Of a stretch of DNA of 64,000 bases, positions 16,471-26,139 are shown one piece after another. The translations under genes were made by a program, and so were the position numbers. The notes under the pieces are model-generated. The model was given only the letters and a program-made list of their open reading frames with translations. It did no database searches and was not told where the DNA came from. This DNA is from Streptomyces sp. HM190 (GTDB lineage Bacteria; Actinomycetota; Actinomycetes; Streptomycetales; Streptomycetaceae). The first letter of the stretch is position 1. The number at the start of each line of letters is the position of its first letter. The DNA lies in assembly GCF_009857135.1 (NCBI RefSeq), contig NZ_CP047318.1:5022001-5086000 (forward strand), written 5' to 3'.

Positions 16471-19019
16471 CGGCTGCTCCCGGGATTACTGATGTTGAAC
16501 TGCTCCATGTCGTAGCCAGCATATTTGCCGTCCGGTGTGGCGTCCGCCTTGACCAGTACGTAATCCACCCTATCCCTGACGAGAGCCTTCCGGAGATCTC
16601 TCGCAAGCTTCATTTCCTCGGCATCTTTCGCTTTTCTTGCCCTTTCCTGCATTTGGTCCAGGATTGTTTCGAAGTATTCTCGAGTTCCCTGCTGGACTCT
16701 GTTGCCGAGATAGCTTGTACGTTCGCCGATTCTTGCCTTGAGTGACCCCTTGGCCTCAACGACAACAAAGCTTCCGTCCGGTTTCTGATAGATCTGATCG
16801 AACCGGTTGTTCCCGAAGGCCCCGTCGTCCACGCGCCGTGCTCCCGGATAGCGCTCCGGTATGGCGTGGTACTCCGCGACCCGCTCACCGAACAACTCGC
16901 TCTGCTTGAGCATGTCGCCGTGCAACGGGGAGTGCGCGGCCTCGGCGGCGTCCATCGCCGCCTCCGCCTCGGCGGTTCGGTGCTTCAGGTACTCCTTCTC
17001 GGCGGCGGTCAGCGTCTTCTCGGCCGCCTTGTCGGCCACGATGGCGTCGCGGCGCGAGGCCGCCCATTCGTCGAGACGTTCCAGCACACCGCTGTCGACA
17101 CTCGTCCGGACCCCCGTCCCGTGCGGATTGGGGTCCAGGTAGCGTGCCTGGATCGCGGGCGGAAGATCGCTCTTGGAGATCCACTTGGCGGGGTCCGCCG
17201 GATCGCGGACCAGAATGGGCAGACGCTGTCCGAACACCTCGACCGAGGCGGACCTGCGGTAACCGTTGGAGCGGTAATGGTCCTTGAACCAGCGCGGATC
17301 GTTGTTGGCGAGGTCCACGTGCCGTTGCATGACGGCACGCGGGTCCGACGGGTCGGCACGTCCCGGATGCGGCTCGCCTCCGCCAGCGGCTCCTTCGTCC
17401 GTCCTGCCGCCTGCGGCCGCCTCGTCGCCGAGTCCCCCCGTCTCGTCACCGGATCGCCCCAGACCGTCGAGCCAGCCGGACCCGCCCAAACCACCTGACT
17501 GGTGTGGCAGTCCGTTGCCGCCCCGCCCGCCGCCCGTGGTGATGCCGTCTCCCCCACGGCCGACTGCCTCGGCACCGTCCCCCACGCGGGACCCGACTGC
17601 CGTGGTCTCCCGTACGCCCGCCGGCTCCCGCGTGGGCTCCCCTCGCCCGACGGTCTCCCCGGCGCGCTGCTCCGCCGTCCGTTCGTGCCGGATGGCGTCC
17701 AAGGACTCCCGTACCGTCCCGTCCGCGTTGTGCATGACCAGGGTCTTGGTGTCGAGGTAGACGACCTCGCCCTCGGGGGTGGTCATGCGGACGGAGTTCT
17801 CGGGCGTGAGACCGGCGGGGAGATCGTCGGCGATGTTCGGGGTGTCGGCTATCCGATACGTGCCTTCGCCGAGCCTGATGTGCGTGCCGTTCGTGATCCC
17901 CCGCAGCCCGGCCATGACGTCACCGATCTTCACGGCGGTCCCGCCGATGCCCTTCGCGATGTACGTCATCGGGTCGACGATCCGCCCCGCCCTGCCCGCG
18001 AAGGAGAGGGCCTTCGCGATCGCACCGGCCTTGCCGGTCGCCGCCACCGCGCCTCCCGTCCCACCCGTGAAAACGGTGGTGAGGACGTTGAAGGTGACGG
18101 CCCCGGCGGCGCGTGAGGGGTTCTTGCCCCACTCGTCGTACGCGATGAGGGCCTTGCCGGTCTCCACGACCGCCGTACGGGAGTCACGCAGCCATGAGGG
18201 GAGTCTGTCGGCCGGGGTCAGCCAGTACGCGGCGCCGAGCGGCGTTCCCGTGATCAGGACGCCGGTGGCGAGCTTGCCGAGGCCGACCCAGGCCTGTCCG
18301 GCCGCGTCCCAGCCGTTGAAGCCGACCAGTGTGCCCAGGCCCTTGATCGTGCCCCACACGCCGTCCACGACGAAGCCGACCGTGAAGTCCCAGGCGTGCT
18401 CGTGGAAGTAGTACCAGGGGTTGGACTCCTCGACAGGGTCCCCCCACGGCAGACCTCCGGCATTGTTGAGGTCCTCGCCCCGGTAGCCGTACATGTTCTC
18501 TTTGCCGGAGCCGTCGTCGACGACGAGCGGATCCCCGCCGACCAGTGCGACGATCTTGTTGTGGCAGGCCCGCTCGGCGGCCTGGAAGGCGGACCAGGCC
18601 GCGTTCACCGCGTTGCGGCGGGCCGTGTTCTCGTCGATGAGGTCGCCGTCCGCCACCCAGTCGTCGTCGTCCGCGACGCGCCGTTCGAACGCCGCCGCCT
18701 CCTCGCGGAGCGTGTTGAGCCGGTCGACCAGGGGGCGGACCTCGGCCGCGTAGTCGAGCAGTGCCTTGGAGACCGTGCCCAGCTCGGTGTGCAGGTCGTT
18801 GCCGGCCGACGCGACCGGCGCCGTCGTCGCGAAGAGCTGGTCGGCCTCGGGGGCCTTGTAGAAAGGTTCCAGCAGGTTGAAGTTGGCGTCGATCAGCAGA
18901 CCCGCCGCACCGATCGCCATGCCGTCGAACGCGATGTCCCCGGCGTCGGTCTCCAGTTGCTCCAGATTCCCGGTGAACTCCGGTATCTCGGCCGAGACAA
19001 CGGGCCTGTCCTCGCTCAC
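16467..19019 (-). CDS. polymorphic toxin with C-terminal PD-(D/E)XK-like nuclease domain
   Basis: An 850-residue modular protein. Residues 1-150 form a helical WXG100-like head (NLEQLETDAGDIAFDGMAIG); about 205-370 contains several Gly/Ala-rich hydrophobic stretches; about 460-560 is a Gly-rich linker. The C-terminal tip (about 725-850) carries D741 in NNRFDQIYQKPDG and E755-A-K757 in SFVVVEAKGS, then VQQGTREYFETIL, a restriction-endonuclease-like pattern. I infer a secreted DNA- or RNA-cleaving toxin delivered by a type VII-like route; there is no signal peptide. GTG start at 19019. DNA coding for the tip is much poorer in G+C (16621-16680 has 26 of 60) than the rest, as expected for a swapped tip. 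Confidence 0.8.
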   Translation of the reverse strand: MSEDRPVVSAEIPEFTGNLEQLETDAGDIAFDGMAIGAAGLLIDANFNLLEPFYKAPEADQLFATTAPVASAGNDLHTELGTVSKALLDYAAEVRPLVDRLNTLREEAAAFERRVADDDDWVADGDLIDENTARRNAVNAAWSAFQAAERACHNKIVALVGGDPLVVDDGSGKENMYGYRGEDLNNAGGLPWGDPVEESNPWYYFHEHAWDFTVGFVVDGVWGTIKGLGTLVGFNGWDAAGQAWVGLGKLATGVLITGTPLGAAYWLTPADRLPSWLRDSRTAVVETGKALIAYDEWGKNPSRAAGAVTFNVLTTVFTGGTGGAVAATGKAGAIAKALSFAGRAGRIVDPMTYIAKGIGGTAVKIGDVMAGLRGITNGTHIRLGEGTYRIADTPNIADDLPAGLTPENSVRMTTPEGEVVYLDTKTLVMHNADGTVRESLDAIRHERTAEQRAGETVGRGEPTREPAGVRETTAVGSRVGDGAEAVGRGGDGITTGGGRGGNGLPHQSGGLGGSGWLDGLGRSGDETGGLGDEAAAGGRTDEGAAGGGEPHPGRADPSDPRAVMQRHVDLANNDPRWFKDHYRSNGYRRSASVEVFGQRLPILVRDPADPAKWISKSDLPPAIQARYLDPNPHGTGVRTSVDSGVLERLDEWAASRRDAIVADKAAEKTLTAAEKEYLKHRTAEAEAAMDAAEAAHSPLHGDMLKQSELFGERVAEYHAIPERYPGARRVDDGAFGNNRFDQIYQKPDGSFVVVEAKGSLKARIGERTSYLGNRVQQGTREYFETILDQMQERARKAKDAEEMKLARDLRKALVRDRVDYVLVKADATPDGKYAGYDMEQFNISNPGSSR

Positions 19020-19165
19020 GCCTACCCCCGTGGACGCCCTCGCGGATTCGTTCGCAGGTCACTGCCCTCAAGTGGGGCCCCTGACCGCACGTCTGACGCT
19101 CCGACGTATGAACGTGTGAGGAGCAGTCAGTCGATCATTTGTACCAAAATTGCGATCGCGATCCC
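19020..19165. other. upstream region of the toxin gene
   Basis: No gene seen. 19130-19165 is relatively AT-rich (for example TCATTTGTACCAAAATTGCG) and contains GCGATCGCGATC, so it may hold promoters in either direction. No element can be named. Confidence 0.3.
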
Positions 19166-19351
19166 ATGCACTTCTGGCCAAAGCCTGCCCCTCGGGGGTA
19201 CCCGGCCCCACCCGCGACCCTCAAGGACTTCGCGCAGTGCTCCGTCCCGATGAGCTTCCGCCAGCCGGCGGGCACATGGTGCCGGGACTGCCGGGCCGAG
19301 CGCGACCGTCGTACCGCCGAGGTGGAAGCCGTCTCCGGGCGGGCGGTCTGA
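19166..19351 (+). CDS. possible small Cys-containing protein
   Basis: A 61-codon ORF from ATG 19166 (MHFWPKPAPRGYPAPPATLK) with a WCRDCRAERDRR motif, which resembles half of a zinc ribbon. A TTG at 19139 could extend it by nine residues. There is no ribosome site. The amino-acid makeup is better than that of a random frame, but the assignment is weak. No function proposed. Confidence 0.3.
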   Translation: MHFWPKPAPRGYPAPPATLKDFAQCSVPMSFRQPAGTWCRDCRAERDRRTAEVEAVSGRAV

Positions 19352-19531
19352 GCGCCCGGCGGGAAGCCCTTCGCGGGTCGTCAGGGGCGAGGAAGGCACC
19401 CGTACGCGAGGAGGCGGCGTCCAGGGGGCGTGAGAAGGTCGGGGCGTGCGTCAGTTCGCCCTCGCGGAGGTGGTGTTCGCGCTGGCAGAGTGGACGTGTA
19501 CCGCGCGGGCCGACGGGGGAGGCACGGGAGC

Positions 19532-19954
<423 letters not shown>

Positions 19955-19959
19955 CGGGC

Positions 19960-20988
19960 ATGGCCTCGCGTGCCCTGGTGATCGGCGTCGGGTCGTACGA
20001 CGACGACTCCGGTATAGACGGGTATCCGACGATCGAGGCGAGCGCCCGCGCGTACGGGGCGGCGCTGGCACGGGACCCGCAGTGGGGCGCGGATGCCGGG
20101 GACCCGGTCCTCGCGCCGGAGCGGACCCGGACCGCGGACGGGGTGATGCGCGCCCTCCACGACGCGGCCGCCGCCGGGGAGGGCCCCCAGGACACCCTGC
20201 TCGTGGTGTACGTCGGGCACGGCGCCTACTGGCAGGACGTGCCCGGCGGCCAGGTGCACTTCGCGGTCGGCTCGTCCCGGATCAACGAACCCTGGACCTG
20301 GCTGTCCGCCTGGTACGTGTACCGGGCGATCAGGAAGAGCCGGGCCGGCCTCAAGGTACTGATCGCCGACTGCTGCTACTCCAACATGCTGCCCCACCTG
20401 GGTGCCGAGTCCGTGCTGCCGGGTGCCCTCGGCACCCGCCACCAGGGCACCTGCGTCCTCACGGCGGTCGGCGGCACCGTCCACAACGCCTGGGCCGACG
20501 CCTGCGCCAACCTCCCGAGCCCCCTCGACACCTGCACCCCCTTCAGCGGGCACCTGCTGAACGTCCTCGGCGAGGGCATGCCCGACCACCCCGACGACCT
20601 CACGCTCGGGGCGCTCCGCGCCGGGATCGACGAGAGCATGCAGGGCTGCGGGGTCCACCACGCGCCCCGGATGCTGCTGAACGACGCCTCCGAGGCGGCC
20701 ACCCTGTTCACCAACCACGCCAAGGGCCGACGGCCCCGGGCACGCGTCCTCGACACCGTGGACGGCTGGGTCCGTGAGCTGCTCCTCAACGGGGAGCGCA
20801 ACCTTCCCGACCTGATGCGCCGCCCCGACCTCGCGGGCCGGGTCGTCGTCCGGCTGAAGGCGGGCGACGAGCAGAGCCGTGAACTGGCCCACCGGGTGGA
20901 CCGGCGGGCCGCCGAACTCCTGCCCGACCCGGTCGACTTCGTCCGGTACTGGGGCGAGATCGAACCCGCGATGCTGGGCGGCGGATGA
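19960..20988 (+). CDS. caspase-like (C14) cysteine protease
   Basis: A 342-residue protein with a p20-like caspase fold in the first about 240 residues. Strand 1 is ALVIGVGSYDDD; the catalytic His is H87 in LLVVYVGHGAYW; the catalytic Cys is C139 in KVLIADCCYSNML. Both lie at the ends of the expected strands. The C-terminal about 100 residues are helical and unlike the protease. It should cleave a protein target in the cytoplasm when triggered. It lies between the EACC1-like gene (5 bases upstream) and the helical protein gene (4-base overlap), which argues for a sensor-protease-target unit. The ATG at 19960 has AGGGAG upstream. Confidence 0.85.
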   Translation: MASRALVIGVGSYDDDSGIDGYPTIEASARAYGAALARDPQWGADAGDPVLAPERTRTADGVMRALHDAAAAGEGPQDTLLVVYVGHGAYWQDVPGGQVHFAVGSSRINEPWTWLSAWYVYRAIRKSRAGLKVLIADCCYSNMLPHLGAESVLPGALGTRHQGTCVLTAVGGTVHNAWADACANLPSPLDTCTPFSGHLLNVLGEGMPDHPDDLTLGALRAGIDESMQGCGVHHAPRMLLNDASEAATLFTNHAKGRRPRARVLDTVDGWVRELLLNGERNLPDLMRRPDLAGRVVVRLKAGDEQSRELAHRVDRRAAELLPDPVDFVRYWGEIEPAMLGGG

Positions 20989-22910
20989 GCGGCACGCACG
21001 GCCGGGGGACCGGCCGCCGGACCGAGCACCTGTTCCAGCCGGACCTCGCCGAGTCGCTCAACGAGGCGTACGCCTGGGTGACACGGATCCAGGTCGCCCA
21101 GTTCGTGGGCATCCTGAGCCGGATGCGGGAGGAGCACCGCGAGGCCATGGCCATGCGGGCCCTGCACGCCTTCGCGCTGCGCCGCCCCGTCGACGAACTG
21201 GTCCGGCTCGCCGACCACTTCGACGGGCGGGACGCCGTGATGCTGATGGCGACGGCGGCCCTGTCCCGGCCGGTCGGCGAGGCGGCCGAGCTGGCGCTGA
21301 TGCAGTACGAGGCGGAGTCGGGCGGCGAGCGCGCCCCGATCACCGCGAGCATCGTGCACGACGTGGCCTGCCAGCGCACCGCGTTCGACGTGGCGGTGTT
21401 CGTGCGGGTCCTGGAGCGGCGGCGGCCGATCCTCGCCCAGCGCACGGTGCAGGTGTTCGCGAGCCCCGGCTCCGGTCGCACCAACCTCGACAAGGCGCTG
21501 CTGCACACCGCGCTGCGCGACGAGGGCTGCCACCGCGAGGCCGACCGGCTTCTCGGGCTGACCCTGCGGGCGATCGCCGACAGCCCGCCGGGCGCCGCCG
21601 GGCCGGACGGGGCGGCCGAGGCAGGCGGTGCAGGCGGGGCGGCCGAGGAGGACGAGGAGATGGCCGACCTCGCGGGCGCCTTCCAGCACCTCAGCCCCGT
21701 CGGGCGGGTCCTGGAACGCTGGGTCGACGAGCGGCTGAACGGCTCCGACGCCACGGAGGTGCAGCGCACCAGGGAACTGGTGGCGCGGCTGATCGCCCGG
21801 CGCGGCGCCGGACACGACGCTCTCGCCGAGCACATCGGCCGCACCGCGCAGCCCCGCCACGTGGTCAAGCTGTGCGCGCTGCTCGCCAGGGGCGACTCGG
21901 CGTCCCCCGCCAAGTGCGCCCTGGTACGGCGGTACGCCGCCGCGCGCACGAACGTGCAGGAGCTGGCCGTGATGGTGACGTTCTGGCACAAGGAGCCCGC
22001 CCTGACGCGCACGACCCGTGAGCTGCTGGCGGACATCGTGGCGGGTGCCGAGGGCTTGGCGGCCGGTCCCCACGACGCGGCGGCCCATCCCCACGATGGT
22101 GCGGCCGGTCCCCATGATGGTGCGTCGCGTACCCATGATGGTGCGTTGGGGCGTGACAACTCCGCCGCGGGTACTGAAGATTCCGCGGCGGGCGCCGCCG
22201 ATTCCGCGGCGCGTGCCGGTGTTTCCGCGGCGCGTGCCGGTGGTCCGGCGGCGGGTGCCGAGGGCTCGGGGGTGGTGGTGCCCCGTACGGTGGAGGAGTT
22301 GACGCGGCTGGACGAGTGGCTGTCGGTGGAGGACGCCGACCCGCAGTGTTCCCGGATGCTGCGCCAGGTGGCCGCCGTCCATGAGGAGGGGCGGTCCGGC
22401 GCCGACCTGGTGACCCTGCTGGGGCGGATCGTCCGCAGCGGGGACCGGACCCGCGCCGCCGACACGCTGGGGCGCCGGCTCGCCATGGCCGTGATGCGGC
22501 CGGACGCCGACCGCGACCGGTTCGTGGACTGCCTGCGCGCCCTGCATGTCGCCCGGTACCCCGTCGCCGTGCGCGCCGCGTGCCGTGAACTGTCCGACCC
22601 CACACACGCGTTGACGGTCGACGCCGCACTCGTCGCCGACATCTCAGGCCGGCTGCACCGCGCCGGGCTGCACAAGGTCGCCTGGACCCTGCTCGAACGG
22701 CTCCTGGAGAACGAGCAGTTGGTGACCCCGGCCGATGTGGTCGAGGTCGTCGGCGGGGTCCTCGCGCTGCCGCTGCCGGACGCGGAACTGCTGCTGCGCG
22801 CCACCGTGGGCCGCTGGTCCGACGTCGGTCACCGCGACGACGCGGTGACCGCGCTGCGGGACGCCGGGCGGCGCGAGGCGGCGGAGTGGGTCATCAAGTC
22901 CTTGCGGTGA
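20985..22910 (+). CDS. alpha-helical repeat protein of the caspase cassette
   Basis: A 641-residue protein, nearly all helical, with a two-lobe layout. Lobe 1 (about 15-345) and lobe 2 (about 425-641) have HEAT/TPR-like helical hairpins (for example RALHAFALRRPVDELVRLAD; RAADTLGRRLAMAV), but no repeat family is certain. They are joined by a low-complexity Ala/Gly/His/Asp linker (about 352-428) coded by an 11-unit minisatellite. There are no catalytic motifs, signals or membrane segments. It overlaps the protease gene by 4 bases, so equal amounts are likely. It may be the protease's scaffold, regulator or substrate, the linker being an obvious cleavage site; this is inference. Its 3' end overlaps the convergent permease gene by 17 bases. 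Confidence 0.75.
   Translation: MSGTHGRGTGRRTEHLFQPDLAESLNEAYAWVTRIQVAQFVGILSRMREEHREAMAMRALHAFALRRPVDELVRLADHFDGRDAVMLMATAALSRPVGEAAELALMQYEAESGGERAPITASIVHDVACQRTAFDVAVFVRVLERRRPILAQRTVQVFASPGSGRTNLDKALLHTALRDEGCHREADRLLGLTLRAIADSPPGAAGPDGAAEAGGAGGAAEEDEEMADLAGAFQHLSPVGRVLERWVDERLNGSDATEVQRTRELVARLIARRGAGHDALAEHIGRTAQPRHVVKLCALLARGDSASPAKCALVRRYAAARTNVQELAVMVTFWHKEPALTRTTRELLADIVAGAEGLAAGPHDAAAHPHDGAAGPHDGASRTHDGALGRDNSAAGTEDSAAGAADSAARAGVSAARAGGPAAGAEGSGVVVPRTVEELTRLDEWLSVEDADPQCSRMLRQVAAVHEEGRSGADLVTLLGRIVRSGDRTRAADTLGRRLAMAVMRPDADRDRFVDCLRALHVARYPVAVRAACRELSDPTHALTVDAALVADISGRLHRAGLHKVAWTLLERLLENEQLVTPADVVEVVGGVLALPLPDAELLLRATVGRWSDVGHRDDAVTALRDAGRREAAEWVIKSLR
22040..22270 (+). repeat. 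11-unit, 21-bp coding minisatellite
   Basis: Eleven consecutive 21-base units, each seven codons, run through the linker of the helical protein gene. Units at the two ends (22040-22060 and 22250-22270) are almost identical; inner ones fall into a CATGATGGTGC group and a TTCCGC group. The frame is kept throughout. Confidence 0.9.
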
Positions 22911-24729
22911 CCGCTGCCTTGGGCTCCGGCTCCCTCTCGCGCCGGGGACCGGGCAGGGTCGGCGGCACGGCGTTCATGTAGCGGCGGCAGGCCGTGACCA
23001 GCAGGGGGAAGAGGACGGCCGCGGAAAGGGCGGCCACGGGCAGGGTCACCAGGCCCACGTCCCTGAACCTCTCGTCCAGGGCGTCCCGCACCCCGGTGCA
23101 CAGCACGAGCACCGCCAGATGGGTGAGGAAGAGCAGCGCCGGCCGTCGGGCGGGGTCGTCGGGACGCGCGAAGCGGGAGACGTGGTCCCGGGCGTCGTAG
23201 CGGCGCAGCAGACGTCCCAGGAAGGGCAGGTCGAGCCGGGCCAGCCGGGGCAGCCCGAGCAGCAGGGCCGAGCCCACCGCCACGGCCGCCATACCCCGCC
23301 ACACCTTGCCCCACCCGGCCTCGTGGATCACCACGGCGATCGCGACGAACGCGGTGGAGGAGAGCACCAGGTGCAGCACCCGGCGGGCGCCCGGGAACCC
23401 CGGCGGCTTCAACGCCACCAGGACCACGCCCGGCATGGCGTACACCACCAGCGCGGGCACGCTGTTGAGCGCGACCAGGTCCTCCCAGCTGCCCCTGACC
23501 AGCAGCAGCATCACCAGGCCGATGGTGAAGTTGACCAGCAGGATCATCCAGAACGCGTCGATCTCGGCCCCCCGGAACCGGAACGACGCCCGCCGGGCCG
23601 TCTGCAGCCCCCGGTGGGTGAGGTGGGCGCGGCTGAGGGCGGCGACCTCGCGGGTCAGGGCGTGGGTGAAGACGATCCCGGATCCCATGGGGGACAGCAC
23701 CGCGTTCAGCCGGATCAGCCAGACCAGCCACATCCCGCCCAGGGCCGTGGCGAACTGGGCGTACGGGGACGCCAGCATGTTGCCGGTCAGCTCACCGCAG
23801 AGCCCGCCGAAGACCCACTGGAGCGCCGTGTACAGCACGAACGCGCCGACGAGGGTGCCGTACACCGCCCACCGCAGCCGGGCGGCCTCGCCCCGGCCGC
23901 GCCGCTTGACGTTGCCCGCGAAGTCCAGCGGGGCCTGGAAGCCGATGTACGCGTAGATGATGCTGCCGCCCAGCACCATGTACAGGAAGTGCTGGAGCTC
24001 CGGGCGTCCGGCCCGCTCCTGGAGCGCCGCCCTGCTGTTCTCCCGCCCGCTGAGGTACCAGACGTCCTCCGGCGCACAGGTGTGCGCGGTGTCGAGCGCG
24101 TAGCGCCACAGGCAGACGACGATCAGCACCGGGATCAGCACCTTCACCACGGTGACGACGAGGTTCAGCCGGATCAGCCGGCGCTGCGGCAGCAGGTTGA
24201 CGGCCATGATCAGCGCCAGGAACGCCACCGCGCACAGCAGACCGCTGGTCGACAGGTCGTAGGGCCGGGGCACGCTCCGGTCGAGTCCGCCGGCCTGCGC
24301 CAGCTGGTTCCCGTTCTCCAGCAGCCACGGGTACGCGTACGCCAGCCCGCGGACCATGGCCGCCGCCTCGCTCGCCGGGTTCGCCGCGTAGACGATCCAC
24401 AGGCCGGTGGCCACGACGGTGGCGACGAGCGGCCCGGCGGCCTGGAGCGGCAGGAAGATCAGCCCGCCGGTCTTGGGGACGGCGATGCCCAGTTCGACCA
24501 TCACGGCGGCGATCAGCAGCATCAGCGCCCCGCCGGCCACCCACCCCCATATGGCGTCCGCGCCGAGCCCCCAGAAGGCGGGCCCCGCCGCCAGCAGCCA
24601 CCCGGAGCCCACCACACCCCCGGCGGCCAGGCCGACCAGGTCGAGCGTGGACAGACGGCGTCGCTCGTCCGCGGCCTCCGCCGTGTTCTCACACGCGAGG
24701 TCCCGCTCCCCCGTACGACCCAACGTCAT
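22894..24729 (-). CDS. APC-superfamily amino acid permease
   Basis: A 611-residue membrane protein with about 12-14 hydrophobic segments. It starts LSTLDLVGLAAGGVVGSGWLL, the glycine-rich first unwound helix of the amino acid-polyamine-organocation superfamily, and has a conserved loop YAYIGFQAPLDFAGNVKRRG. The C-terminal tail ends in a charged segment. It should import or exchange amino acids across the cytoplasmic membrane; the substrate is unknown. I chose the ATG at 24729 because the fold starts 30 residues later; the frame stays open upstream to 24834. It is convergent with the helical protein gene (17-base overlap) and divergent from hemB. Confidence 0.85.
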   Translation of the reverse strand: MTLGRTGERDLACENTAEAADERRRLSTLDLVGLAAGGVVGSGWLLAAGPAFWGLGADAIWGWVAGGALMLLIAAVMVELGIAVPKTGGLIFLPLQAAGPLVATVVATGLWIVYAANPASEAAAMVRGLAYAYPWLLENGNQLAQAGGLDRSVPRPYDLSTSGLLCAVAFLALIMAVNLLPQRRLIRLNLVVTVVKVLIPVLIVVCLWRYALDTAHTCAPEDVWYLSGRENSRAALQERAGRPELQHFLYMVLGGSIIYAYIGFQAPLDFAGNVKRRGRGEAARLRWAVYGTLVGAFVLYTALQWVFGGLCGELTGNMLASPYAQFATALGGMWLVWLIRLNAVLSPMGSGIVFTHALTREVAALSRAHLTHRGLQTARRASFRFRGAEIDAFWMILLVNFTIGLVMLLLVRGSWEDLVALNSVPALVVYAMPGVVLVALKPPGFPGARRVLHLVLSSTAFVAIAVVIHEAGWGKVWRGMAAVAVGSALLLGLPRLARLDLPFLGRLLRRYDARDHVSRFARPDDPARRPALLFLTHLAVLVLCTGVRDALDERFRDVGLVTLPVAALSAAVLFPLLVTACRRYMNAVPPTLPGPRREREPEPKAAVTART

Positions 24730-24812
24730 CCCCCTCTGACCTGAGTACCGGCACGAAGTGCCCTCCTCGCAGGTTACGCACGCGTGGACACACCGGGTGA
24801 GCGGAATGCCGC

Positions 24813-24901
24813 GATCGTCATCGCGCGGGGGCACGGATCGTTACCGTGCGGGGCGCCGATCGTTACCGCGCGGGCCGCCGATCGTCACCGGGCGGAGCGG
24901 C
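24813..24901. repeat. four-copy 22-bp direct-repeat array upstream of hemB
   Basis: GATCGTnAnCGnGCGGG begins at 24813, 24836, 24858 and 24880, giving spacings of 23, 22 and 22 bases, about two helical turns. The array lies between the divergent permease and hemB starts, ending about 57 bases before hemB. Regular phasing suggests a row of binding sites for one protein on one face of the DNA. Confidence 0.75.
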
Positions 24902-24958
24902 GGCGGCGCCGACGGTACGTCGGTAAAGGGGGTACCGGGGCGGGCGTAGCGTAGAGGC

Positions 24959-25951
24959 ATGTCGACGTACGGATCCTTTCCCGGTACGCGGCCGCGGCGG
25001 CTGCGCACCTCCCCCGTGATGCGCCGGATGGTCGCCGAGACGCGGCTGCACCCGGCGGACTTCATCCTTCCCGCGTTCGTCCGGGAGGGGGTCGGCGAGC
25101 CGGTGCCGATCGCCGCGATGCCGGGGGTCGTGCAGCACACGCGCGACAGTCTGAAGAAGGCCGCTGTCGAGGCCGTCGAGGCCGGGGTCTCCGGGATCAT
25201 GCTGTTCGGGGTGCCGGAGGACGCCAAGAAGGACGCCCTGGGCACACCGGGCACGGACCCGGACGGGATCCTCCAGGTCGCGCTCCGCGACGTACGCGCC
25301 GAGGTCGGTGACGAACTGCTGGTGATGTCGGACCTGTGCCTCGACGAGACCACGGACCACGGGCACTGCGGGGTGCTGGACGCCGAGGGCCGTGTCGACA
25401 ACGACGCCACGCTGGAGCGGTACGCCGAGATGGCGCAGGTGCAGGCCGACGCCGGTGCGCACGTGGTCGGGCCCAGCGGCATGATGGACGGCCAGATCGG
25501 CGTGATCCGTGACGCCCTCGACCAGATCGGGCGGGAGGACGTGGCGATCCTCGCCTACACCGCGAAGTACGCGTCCGCGTTCTACGGGCCCTTCCGCGAG
25601 GCCGTCGCCTCCTCGCTCCGGGGGGACCGCAAGACCTACCAGCAGGACCCCGCCAACGTCCGCGAGTCGCTGCGGGAGTTGGCCCTCGACCTGGAGGAGG
25701 GCGCCGACATGGTGATGGTGAAGCCGGCCGGCCCCTACCTCGACATCGTGGCCAAGGTCGCGGACGCCGTGGACGTGCCGGTCGCCGCGTACCAGATCTC
25801 CGGTGAGTACTCGATGGTCGAGGCCGCCGCCGAGAAGGGCTGGATCGACCGGGAGCGGGCGATCCTGGAGACGCTGACCGGCATCAAGCGGGCCGGCGCG
25901 CAGAACATCCTCACCTACTGGGCCGTCGAGGCCGCCCGGATGGTGCGCTGA
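24959..25951 (+). CDS. hemB: delta-aminolevulinic acid dehydratase (porphobilinogen synthase)
   Basis: It condenses two 5-aminolevulinates into porphobilinogen, feeding HemC. The protein has 330 residues, normal for the family. The Schiff-base lysines are in ILAYTAKYASAFYGPF and DMVMVKPAGPYLD. The active-site metal segment reads SDLCLDETTDHGHCG: C127 and C137 are kept, but the middle Cys is D129, so this is not the three-Cys zinc type. ATG at 24959. It is monocistronic: permease divergent, terminator downstream. It stands 11 kb from hemD, and a 22-bp repeat array in its promoter region may control it. Confidence 0.96.
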   Translation: MSTYGSFPGTRPRRLRTSPVMRRMVAETRLHPADFILPAFVREGVGEPVPIAAMPGVVQHTRDSLKKAAVEAVEAGVSGIMLFGVPEDAKKDALGTPGTDPDGILQVALRDVRAEVGDELLVMSDLCLDETTDHGHCGVLDAEGRVDNDATLERYAEMAQVQADAGAHVVGPSGMMDGQIGVIRDALDQIGREDVAILAYTAKYASAFYGPFREAVASSLRGDRKTYQQDPANVRESLRELALDLEEGADMVMVKPAGPYLDIVAKVADAVDVPVAAYQISGEYSMVEAAAEKGWIDRERAILETLTGIKRAGAQNILTYWAVEAARMVR

Positions 25952-25975
25952 GGGACGGAGTCCCGCAGCGGTGGG

Positions 25976-26014
25976 GCGGCCCCGGCCGACGCGACGCGCG
26001 TCGGCCGGGGCCGC
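25976..26014 (+). terminator. hemB terminator
   Basis: A perfect 17-base stem (25976-25992 with 25998-26014) with a 5-base loop begins 25 bases after the hemB stop. The region from there to 26139 has no gene, only degenerate GCGACGCGT-like repeats at 26058-26097. Confidence 0.75.
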
Positions 26015-26139
26015 TCGGCGTCCGGGGGCGCAGTGGCTGGTGATCAGTGACCGGCGCCCTGCGATGCGCGACGCGTGACTTGTGCTGCGCGACGCGTTGT
26101 TCGCTGTTCGTGAGCCGTGCGCTGTGAGCTGTCGCCGCG

